Shown in pieces: positions 1 through 7,267 of a DNA stretch of 11,537 nucleotides. The stretch comes from Isohypsibius dastychi (taxonomy: Eukaryota > Tardigrada > Eutardigrada > Parachela > Isohypsibiidae): contig JAQIWT010001279.1 in the NCBI GenBank assembly GCA_034696485.1, forward strand, positions 1 through 11,537. The letters are read 5' to 3'. Under the pieces are notes generated by a model that was given only the letters and a program-made list of their open reading frames with translations, had not been told where the DNA came from and did not search any database. Positions within the stretch are counted from its first letter, which is position 1; every line of letters starts with the position of its first letter. The translations under genes were made by a program, and so were the position numbers.

Positions 1-19
1 TTCAGCTACATCAGAAGTC

Positions 20-150
20 AGGGGGGCGAGTTCTACCGGTTTTAAATAAGGGCCCATGGGCTCTTATTACGGGGGGGGGGGCTCTTATAGCTTCGAACGG
101 CGCCCAAATGGGCTCTTATTACGGGGGGGCTTTTATTTCGGGGGGGGCTC
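20..150. repeat. G-rich direct repeats with runs of 6-11 G
   Basis: Units of the form GGGCTCTTATTACGGGG recur at about 58-81 and 110-129, with diverged copies at 126-147 and 143-152. G runs lie at 21-26 (6 G), 71-81 (11 G), 123-129 (7 G) and 140-147 (8 G). Around 44-68 the sequence is also near-palindromic (AATAAGGGCC facing GGGCTCTTATT). Four G runs on one strand could form a G-quadruplex. The repeat abuts the first recognisable exon and may have replaced its true 5' end. I see no gene here. Confidence 0.75.
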
Positions 151-154
151 TTAA

Positions 155-1603
155 TTGAAGAATTACGGTAAATCGCGCAACAGCAAACTTCAACCTTTGT
201 CACAGATTATGATTGATTCGCTGCATCTGGGAGAGGATGAACTCCGAATGTTTGTTCATGAAGTGGAAACTTGTCCGACCAGAATCCTTGGTGCAAATAT
301 GGCGGTTGATGTAACGCACATCTTGTGCCCCCCAATTGCAGTGTGCCCTTCAGGGTGTTTTTATCGGAATGACCACACTAATGAACCACGCAAGCTGACA
401 GTGCACCATACACCATCGAAGGTGATTGATAAAAAAGCTAAAAAATGCCGCCATAAACGATTTTTGGTAGGTGATGATTTATGATGTGAACGAGAAAAGA
501 GCATTCGGCTACGAATACTTACTGCGATGCCGGGGATGCGACAGTCGTTTTGGTGACTCTTACTCTTTCAACAAAACCAGGAATGCGTACTTCATCTATG
601 AGAGACCCCAGCCCTTAATTAGGATAAACCAGCATGTGTACTGGACGAAAACGCTCGTGGATTTAATGATGAATTCAATGTAAGACAAAATTGCAAAATA
701 ACCTCGAAGTCACAGCAAATCTGGTATTTCAGTCTCCATACCACGTTTGAGGGTTTTGCGGAAACAATGAAATCAACATTCCGTTGGCCTGACGGTGAGT
801 TTTTATTGCTGAGAAAGAAATTATCATTTTTCAATTTGTGTCCAACGATATAACCAAGATGCTGTTATTTGAAAATTTTGCATTTTATTCACAGCTTTCT
901 CGCGGAAACTTGTTTCCAGAACATTTTACGTCAATGAAATACTGGACGAAATTCGTGCCCGCAAAATGGAGTATGGGTTTAAATCCACAAATTTCAACTA
1001 CAGAGGTGTGAAATCATATCTCGAGACCCTTCGACTTGAAGAGCTTTATCCACATGACTGCGGTGATCTGGGAAAGAAACGAGGTTGCCCTTTCTTACAC
1101 GTTTGTGACGGCGTGTGGAAAATTAGCTTTCCACACTGTGGTATGAAAGTTAAGGTGAGCAAAATAATGTGAAAACCGGAGATTTCAATTAACAGTAATA
1201 CTTTCAGAATACGATCGATATGAAACACATCAACATGCCGGACGTTTGTACCGAAGAACCAAAAACCGGCAGCTTGTTCTGTACTGCGCATTACGAAGAT
1301 GCTAAAAAGCAGGGTCTCCCTCTTTGTAAAAAGGAGTTACTGGAAGCGAGCGGTAATAACTTGATAAAACTGAACCGGGTACCAGATCCAGCTCCTGGAG
1401 ATGAATATATCACGGATCAAATCGCGGAACAAAGGCTGGCTACTGAATGTGGGCGAAGTGCAAGCGTTGCCCCATGGTGTCGGAAGAATCTTGGGAAGAA
1501 AAGGACTGGGAGCTGGAGCCGCGGTTATTTTGTATTCGTTCATGGCTGTGGTCATATCTCCTCCTTCAGTCCGTACAGTCATGGAGGAGCACGAGCTAGA
1601 TGA
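155..1603 (+). CDS. KDZ-transposase-associated cysteine-cluster protein (CxC5/CxC6-like), four exons, one frameshift
   Basis: Exons: 155-679 (first ATG at 209), 733-794, 895-1154 and 1208-1603. Introns 680-732, 795-894 and 1155-1207 have GT-AG ends, and splicing restores conserved blocks across each junction. Exon 1 carries HILCPPIAVCPSGC and LLRCRGCDSRFGDSY. The first splice creates TTFEGFAETM. Exon 3 has CDGVWKISFPHC, and exon 4 has VCTEEPKTGSLFCTAH and VHGCGHISSFSP. From family knowledge these match the CxC5-like then CxC6-like zinc-binding clusters found with KDZ transposases, which probably bind metal and perhaps DNA. Two things are odd. Exon 1 must shift by one base between about 463 and 484, because the first frame ends at TGA 482-484 while the next frame is closed upstream by TAG 468-470. 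No KDZ catalytic domain follows before TGA 1601-1603. An in-frame TAA lies at 152-154, so the N-terminus is uncertain. This may be a truncated transposon copy or a domesticated gene; the family is fairly sure, functionality is not. Confidence 0.68.
680..732 (+). other. Intron 1 of the cysteine-cluster gene (53 nt)
   Basis: The donor is GTAAGAC and the acceptor TGGTATTTCAG. Removal joins the exons in phase and creates the conserved sequence TTFEGFAETM, so the junction is well supported. Introns 795-894 (donor GTGAGT, acceptor TTCACAG) and 1155-1207 (donor GTGAGC, acceptor CTTTCAG) of the same gene are supported the same way. Confidence 0.75.
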
Positions 1604-1610
1604 AACTCAA

Positions 1611-1685
1611 TAGTGTCGGGTATTCACTAAAATTTCAATTTATCGTAGAAATTCTTCAAACTTTATCTTGTAGAATCCGACACTA
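1611..1685. repeat. 75-bp inverted-repeat structure just after the cysteine-cluster ORF
   Basis: TAGTGTCGG (1611-1619) is repeated inverted as CCGACACTA (1677-1685). ATTC/GAAT extends the match inward with a 2-base bulge. The interior is AT-rich. It starts 8 bases after the stop codon of the upstream gene. It could be a tiny non-autonomous terminal-inverted-repeat element or an RNA hairpin in a 3' UTR. I see no clear target-site duplication. Confidence 0.5.
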
Positions 1686-2210
1686 AGGATATGCAAGCAG
1701 TTCTATTCAGCGATACAGTTCTCCCGTCTACAACGATGTTTTTTCTAACAATCTTTAAAATACACTACTTGAAGTGACTATTCTTTATTTTCTGCTACTG
1801 CTCGGCTGCAATGCTGCTCAGTTAAGTGTTGAACCAGTGACCTTTGCCAAATACAGCGCCATTGATCCGTTATCTTGGAAATATTCTCAGCAATAAATAT
1901 GCCAGAATAAACACTGGGTTTTTTTATCAACCGAGTTTCACTCAGTTCATCAAGTCCACCCTTTTGATCGATCATGGGAATCATGTTATTTCAAGTCAGC
2001 CTAAACTTTCGTGTGGAGAAGGCAGAAAAACACCGTCGTAAAAGCGCGTCGTGGGTCGTCAACTTCCTTCGGCAAGATTGGCGAAACCTCGCCGCTGATG
2101 GAAAAAAATAATGAACAAAAGAGACCCTTCAGAAGATATACCCGCAAAAAATTCACATTTCATGCCTTAAACTACCTCAAAAACACAAAAGCAAAATAAA
2201 CAAAAAAAAA
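1686..2210. other. Stretch between the cysteine-cluster gene and the ETS-motif array; no firm gene
   Basis: No recognisable gene. Several short open stretches exist, the most coding-like being a 42-codon frame at 1983-2111, listed separately. An AATAAA-like hexamer occurs near 1893 and could serve as a polyadenylation signal for the upstream gene. The segment ends in an A-rich run at about 2192-2210. Confidence 0.5.
1983..2111 (+). CDS. Short basic open frame, possibly a terminal exon
   Basis: This ATG-started frame of 42 codons ends at TAA 2109-2111. The product is basic, with EKHRRKSASWVVNFLRQDW in its middle, and the composition looks coding rather than random. The same frame upstream is closed by TGA about 18 bases before the ATG. 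It could be the last exon of the upstream transposon-associated gene, a small independent gene, or chance. I recognise no family. Confidence 0.2.
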   Translation: MLFQVSLNFRVEKAEKHRRKSASWVVNFLRQDWRNLAADGKK

Positions 2211-2354
2211 CAACCGGAAGTGATTTTGTGATTTCCGGTTGCCGGAAGTGATTCCGTGACTTCCGGTTGCCGGAAGTGTTTTTGCAACTTCCGGTTGGTT
2301 TTGTCACTTCCGGTTGATTTTATTACTTCCGGTTGTTTTGGTCACTTCCGGTTG
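2211..2354. repeat. Array of nine ETS-like CCGGAAGT motifs in both orientations
   Basis: Three copies of CCGGAAGTG (starting near 2214, 2242 and 2270) and six copies of the reverse form CTTCCGGTTG or TTTCCGGTTG (ending near 2241, 2269, 2297, 2316, 2335 and 2354) are packed into 144 bp. They form successive small hairpins with spacers of roughly 8-12 bases. ACCGGAAGTG is the classical high-affinity ETS-family binding site. This could be a transcription-factor platform or a satellite-like repeat that matches the motif by chance. Nearby genes on both sides point toward it with their 3' ends, so it is not an obvious promoter for either. Confidence 0.7.
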
Positions 2355-2422
2355 ACGTAGCGTATCGTACGTCACGTAGCGTATTTTAAGTCACATAGCC
2401 ACGTGGGAACGTTGGAGTGGCC

Positions 2423-2553
2423 AGCCAATGAGCTGTAACTTGCCACGCGAGGCGAGTTGCAAAATGAGGCAAAAGTCGCCTTTTGCTTCCGGGAGGCTAG
2501 AGGCTGAGAACAAAGGAAAGTGAGTGGAGCAAGCCAATGAGCGCTAACTTGCC
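2423..2553 (+). promoter_or_regulatory. Direct repeat containing CCAAT boxes, with a TATTTAA motif downstream
   Basis: Two 22-base copies (2423-2444 and 2532-2553) differ at two positions and each contain CCAATGAGC followed by TAACTTGCC. Both are preceded by GAGTGG. An E-box, CACGTGG, lies at 2400-2406. A TATTTAA-like sequence sits near 2595-2602, ahead of the G run. CCAAT boxes spaced this way suggest a core promoter, but I find no convincing + strand gene starting downstream. It may instead be part of a mobile or ancestral regulatory sequence. Confidence 0.35.
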
Positions 2554-2613
2554 TTGGTTTTTTTCACCTACCACTTTTCGACCCACTGGAGGGGTTATTT
2601 AATCCACCCCCTT

Positions 2614-2629
2614 GGGGGGGGGGGGGGGG
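2614..2629 (+). repeat. Uninterrupted run of 16 G
   Basis: Sixteen consecutive G follow CCCCCTT at 2608-2613. Long G homopolymers are a known feature of some nematode genomes and are prone to deletion during replication. Together with the G runs at 21-147 it gives this region a distinctive base signature. Confidence 0.9.
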
Positions 2630-2639
2630 TGGACAAAAC

Positions 2640-3308
2640 TTCACATCCAGCATTCCAGATGACGACTGAATTCTAGATACCACGACGGTACAACACTCAG
2701 CAAAGCGTCAAATAAGCTAAATTAATCACGATGAATTGAGGAATGCAGCGAAGTTCTTATCATTACATCTGACTTGAATAACAGAATGGTGAGATTAAGT
2801 TCTTGATCTAAGAAGTTTTATCATAATTTGTGAACTCTACAGTCATCCTTGGTGCAAACATGCGAGTTATGCCTGATTGCATGCTCACTTACCTGGCGGG
2901 AGTGCGGTCGTAGTACGATTACAAATATCCAAATAATCTCATCGGAGCGATACGGTTCGGGACTTGATAATTGGTGGTTTGATATCTCCTTTCGAGTAGG
3001 ATGAGTAACAAAAACGGTGAAGCATTCGGAAAAACCCGTCGCAATTCAGACTGAGTCGTGATGACACAATGTCAGATGCGGTTGTTCGGAATAATCTTTT
3101 TTTTTTAAACCAAATGAAACTCATTCTTTAGTATACAACGAGATCTACGGCGAATCGTCATAACATGTATACTAAACACGTGTGACGGAACAGAGCTAAA
3201 AAACAGCCGTACTGATATGGAGTAGTTGAGCATAAACTGGGAAAAACTTCGAAACCAAAACTGAATCTTGTCGTAAGTGAACAAGCTGGCATGGTCTCGA
3301 AAATATCT
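2640..3308. other. Stretch without a firm gene; possible minus-strand 3' exons
   Basis: No gene I can name. On the minus strand a canonical intron is visible at 2892-2837 (56 nt), with donor CAG/GTAAGT and an acceptor ending GTAG. It would join an open frame at about 3040-2893 to one at 2836-2795. Minus-strand frames between 3340 and 3105 are also mostly open. These could be 3' exons or 3' UTR of the J-domain gene, or a small separate gene. They are not close enough to any family I know to call. Confidence 0.35.
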
Positions 3309-3931
3309 TCATAACTCTGCCAGAAATTCCTTGTAACCTCCCTGTTAACATAAGTCGAATCACCGCTATTTGAAAATCCACAAGCACGTACCGCAAGTTG
3401 AGTGACCGCCCTACTCTCTTCCAGATCTTCACTGTCTGCTAACACGGACTGCAAAATACGTAGTCTTTCAGCAAGAAACATTTTCACTTCCTCAAGAATA
3501 TTCTTGCGAATCTGAAACACAGTTCTGGTGAAAACAAAAGAAACAAAATGACTAAGAATCTAACTCACATCTTCTCGGGAATTTTGTGCTCGTCGCGTCC
3601 GGACCATGTGCTGAACATGCATCGACATCTGTGGATTCCTAACAAAATCACATGATTCAATGCAAATCAAAGACTGGTAGCAGTAGGTCTTACTGTGACG
3701 TTGTTGGCTACACACTCGTCATGGGGGTAGACTTTTGTTTTTTTAGATTGCCGGTCATGATCCTCGTGGCAATCGGATGACGCCGCTCGTTTGGTTCGTC
3801 GTGGAACTCCATGATTGTGTTTTCTTGCGCCTGCTTTACGCGTTTTACGTTTTGGAGAGTATCCCAGTTTCTGAAAAACATCACGTTAGGCATGACTGAT
3901 ATATAATCTAAAGACATTTAACCTTCGAGTA

Positions 3932-4155
3932 CGATGAACGATGACCATTCCCGGCCACCCCGATATATGGAAAATGATTTCCAGTGCCGGCCACTGGCCC
4001 GTACAGGGAATAACGCACATGAGCCAACATTCATTACGAACAAACCAGCACAACACATTTATGCTCATGTGCGTTATTCCCTGTACGGGCTAGTGGCCGG
4101 CAATGGAAATCATTTTCTATATATCGGGGTGACCGGGAATAGTCATCATTCATCG
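3932..4155. mobile_element. 224-bp foldback/MITE-like element with 92-bp inverted arms, flanked by TA
   Basis: The arms 3932-4023 and 4064-4155 are reverse complements with six mismatches in 92 positions, around a 40-bp loop. TA dinucleotides flank both ends (3930-3931 and 4156-4157), as expected for a TA target duplication of Tc1/mariner-type elements. The element lies in exon 8 of the J-domain gene, 7 bases upstream of its splice donor. Removing the element plus one TA restores an open exon ending TCGAAG at a GT donor. As it stands, the element brings in an in-frame stop at 4148-4146. No transposase is encoded, so it would be non-autonomous. Confidence 0.8.
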
Positions 4156-5568
4156 TACGCCATTGTCAGGTCACCCATGCGAATGGCTTTTCGGATGTCG
4201 TTAAAAAGCGCTCTCCAATCATTCTCTGTACTATTTTTGCCACAACGATTAACCATGATCTGTTTTACACAGTTAGTTCCAAATGCCAGTTGTTTGCCGG
4301 CAGTTGCAGTAGCCGTCGGCACTTTACCACGTTGCTGACTGAAAAGTTATCACACTGAGTAAATAGTGTCATGACCGAGTTTGGAGAACTCACTCTGAGA
4401 GGTCCATGTACTCAAATTCAGATTTTGTTTGATTGTAGTCATCAATACAGGTCATAGGGAATCCAGTCATCAGAAATAATCAATTCCAGTCTTGCCGTTT
4501 GTTTCTCATACTTTTATCTGCGAAACCCTACAAGAATCTTATTATAATGTGCAGGCTTGAATAAATGTCGCAATAATTACATATGACGCCCCAAAATGAC
4601 TTTCAAGTCGATTGAATACTTGACGCCGCTCCGTTAGACTGTAGTTGAAAGGCTGACTTTCCATGAGCTTTTTCTTCCGTGAACTTTCGATCGATTTCCG
4701 CTCGTCCAGAATAACATCCATGATATTGAATGAGGACAAACATCGGACATTTTGTGAATCTTCTTGAAATTTCGTCCCCAATCTTGTGCATTCTTCAGAC
4801 GTGAAGCCATCGTAAACAGCAACCTGTTCATATAACCATATTTTGGCACTTGAATTTATCCTTTAAATGTCAAATTCCACTCACATTGCACAACGCGTCA
4901 GTGTTCCAGTCAAGTTTTTCTCTAGCAGCGCGGCTGTGGTTGCCTATCACAGAGATCCAGATCAGGAATATATACTTGGAATCAAGATGGTCCTACCACT
5001 AATAAGTATCACCGACCACTTTCCGTCTCGAAGTTCAGCCTTCAGCCTGTTTTCCCAGTCATCAAGATCTTTGAATGATGCCGGCAAATTCGGGACAAAG
5101 CAGTGGAACAGACCCGGGTGGTCATATCGACCCTGGTCGACATAATCTCGCTTCAAATCAAACATCAGTTGATGGACGCGTACTTCTCCAACGGACCGGA
5201 CCATCTCAGAAAGGTCATTCGGAGAACAGAGGCATTTGAAAGGACACATCCAATCGTTGCCAAACAGTTTTTTCTTCAGAGCTTTCAATAATATTCCGTC
5301 TTTGATCTGTAACAACAGAATATTTTTTCAGAACTAAAACAGTTTCATTCGCCAACTTTTAAAAGAGATAATTTTTGGTCATCATTACAGCCTCACATGG
5401 CTTTCTTACCCCATACTGATGCTCCAAGATCGGGTATCCCATCGCTTCACCTGCTATAATTGAGTTGTCATTTGTGTTGTCCTATGGGAACATAGCTTTG
5501 TGGCGACAAACAATGCGAGTTATTATTATTATAACTGACCGAAAAAGAACTAGCTGTCCGGTTGGAAT

Positions 5569-5711
5569 CTGATATTCTTGCTTCTGTTGCGGGCGGGTTC
5601 GAACATTCTGAGAGTAAGTCCAGCTCACTGGATCAATATCTGATATTTCTGTCTCTGTTGCGGGCGAGTTCGAACATTCAGAGAGTAAGTCCAGCTCAAT
5701 AGAATCAATAT
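5569..5711 (-). repeat. 71/72-bp tandem duplication inside exon 2 of the J-domain gene
   Basis: Units 5569-5639 (71 bp) and 5640-5711 (72 bp) are nearly identical, sharing blocks such as TGTTGCGGGCG and GAGAGTAAGTCCAGCTCA. The unit read second on the minus strand (5639-5569) lacks one base near 5629-5632. That shifts the reading frame from one ending at the exon 2 donor in phase 0 to one that does not join exon 3. In the unshifted frame both units would encode a repeated acidic stretch beginning ELDLLSECSN. Confidence 0.8.
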
Positions 5712-6251
5712 CTTCAATGTTTCCCAGATCATCGATATTTCCGAGATTTTCGAGGTCCTCAAAATCCGTGATACTCCAGTCGCACTGGTCGACCAAATCT
5801 GGCACACTAGCATTTGGTTTCGCTGAAGCTTTGCTTGGTCCACTCAGTTCTTCTGACCCAGCGCTGTCATCAGTTTCAGCAAGCAGACTTTCATCATGAT
5901 AAATGTCCGGTTCAGTCTCCAGGTGGTCACCGGCAGGCTCAGATTCGAAGTCATCGGAGGCAGTCTGTTCGTCCTCAACACCGTATTGGTCATAGTATGA
6001 ACGTCTATCTGGATCAGAAAGAACCTGGTATGCGTGGTTGATTATTTTCATCTGTAACAAGATCAAATTGTTCCGGATTCACCAGAATGTGACCTTATGA
6101 TACATAAATAAGACTGACTCACATCTTCTGTGTTCCCCCCTTTGTCAGGATGGTTTTGGAGGGGGTTTTGTAAAAAGCTGGTTCGTATGTCTTTTTGCGT
6201 GGCATCCGGATAAACACCAAGCACGTCGTACAAACAGGTGCTGGATTCCAT

Positions 6252-6275
6252 TCCCTGAATGTAACAAAAATTGAT
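6252..6275 (-). promoter_or_regulatory. Splice acceptor three bases upstream of the J-domain ATG
   Basis: On the minus strand the ATG at 6251 is preceded by TTTTTGTTACATTCAG/GGA, with the CAG at 6257-6255. An acceptor this close to a start codon is typical of spliced-leader trans-splicing in nematodes and some other invertebrates. It also fits a conventional 5' UTR intron with an upstream non-coding exon. This site supports the choice of 6251 as the start. Confidence 0.5.
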
Positions 6276-7267
6276 AGAACGATATAACCCTCTATATATT
6301 TATCGGTACGCTGATGTGTATATCCTTCTGATATTCAGATTCCTAATATTCTGCTTATTTTATTTTATGCGATTGAATCTTGTCCCTAAATTCTTGCATT
6401 AGGGGAGCAAGATGTACGGTGCCTGTTGTATTTCACATTTCCGAACGACTTCGTCTCAGTAGAGCGAAGGTGCATGTAGTGAAAGCCGAAAGCTTATAGT
6501 ATATACGGTTCATTCTCGATCTGCTGTCTATCATCGAGAACTTATTGGCTAGCACGACGCTGGTGTGTATTTTAGTCCAGCAGAGAGGCGGGCGTACACG
6601 TCCAATTTCGCTAGCTGAAGTTAGAGCCGGGTGGCGATCTCCGTATTTACTTCGTGCACTGATAGTGTTGACCATGCAATTTTCTCTACGGTCGGTGTCT
6701 TTCTCACGATATGTTTTATCACACTAACAGACCGCAGCCCTAAATATCCCCCTCAGATTATTTCTTGGGTCGCGTAAACACTGCAGGGAGAGAAAATAGA
6801 TGTTACCAGAATTGTGCTTACACCGTAAGATGGCGCTGTTGGTGGTCATATGTTTTAAACTGTGGACATCAACCCAAATCACAATGTTGCTGTTTCACCT
6901 GGTGGTTTACATTGGAGGACGAGTTGTTCCATGCCGAATAGGTGAATGAATATTTAATCAGATAAATCAATCAATAGATAAATAATCAAAAATAATAAGT
7001 AATAAATGAATAAAAAATTATTCAATGGATGAAAATATAGATAAACAGATACACAAATCATGAATAATCATATTAAAAATCAAACAATGTATTGAATGAG
7101 TAACTAAATAATTAGTTAAATCATAAGGTTTCTATTATCAGTTAACTTACTCACTCACTAACTAACTGACTAACTAACTGACTTACTAGATTAATAAAAA
7201 TAGGAAGAAATAAAACAAGACTTGTTGAATAAGATGCAATCATAATCATACAATCTCAACTTATTAC
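6276..7267. other. Gene-free stretch with AT-rich simple repeats
   Basis: No gene I can support. Positions 6276-6500 would be upstream sequence of the minus-strand J-domain gene. Short open frames at 6433-6727 on both strands look like chance. From about 6945 to 7120 the sequence is low-complexity AATAAATGAATA-type DNA. At 7144-7188 there is an imperfect tetranucleotide repeat of ACTA, ACTG and ACTC units. Confidence 0.6.

Larger units (their letters stand above)
3309..6251 (-). pseudogene. J-domain (DnaJ/Hsp40-type) protein with acidic linker and novel basic C-terminal half; twelve exons, disrupted
   Basis: Exons (5' to 3'): 6251-6123, 6051-5540, 5481-5410, 5306-5013, 4974-4885, 4823-4581, 4527-4496, 4338-3923, 3870-3694, 3628-3569, 3511-3392 and 3341-3309. 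The intact product would be about 650 residues. Residues 1-70 are a J domain, with YDVLGVYPDATQKDIR, then HPDKGGN (HPD at 34-36), then after the first splice INHAYQVLSDPDRRSYYDQYG. J domains stimulate Hsp70 ATPase through HPD. Residues 75-180 are very acidic and rich in Ser, Asp and Glu. Exon 4 has CPFKCLCSP. Exon 9 has the nuclear-localisation-like SPKRKTRKAGARK, so a nuclear role is plausible. The C-terminus (exon 11) looks helical or coiled-coil. I do not recognise the region after the J domain. Lesions: one missing base in exon 2, and a foldback element with a stop (4148-4146) in exon 8. Weak points are the 38-nt intron before exon 5, the GC donor after exon 7, and the last exon, since exon 11 can also read on to a stop near 3158. 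Confidence 0.62.

Noticed and set aside
2843-2858. 13-base match (TCCTTGGTGCAAA) to exon 1 of the cysteine-cluster gene near 285-297, suggesting a second copy
   Set aside because: Similarity does not extend to either side, and the match lies inside the minus-strand intron candidate 2837-2892, so chance is likelier.
4603-4849. Alternative minus-strand frames overlapping exons 5-6 of the J-domain gene
   Set aside because: They can be spliced from exon 4 with another acceptor but stop inside exon 6; the chosen frame stays open and in phase through the later exons.
3309-6251. J-domain gene as an endogenous polyomavirus-type large T antigen
   Set aside because: The HPDKGG motif is suggestive, but there is no LxCxE motif, origin-binding fold or Walker-type helicase motif, and many small introns argue for a host or transposon gene.
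6433-6727. Open frames of 60-80 codons on both strands
   Set aside because: Frames are open on both strands with no family motif and no splice context; likely chance in a GC-richer patch.
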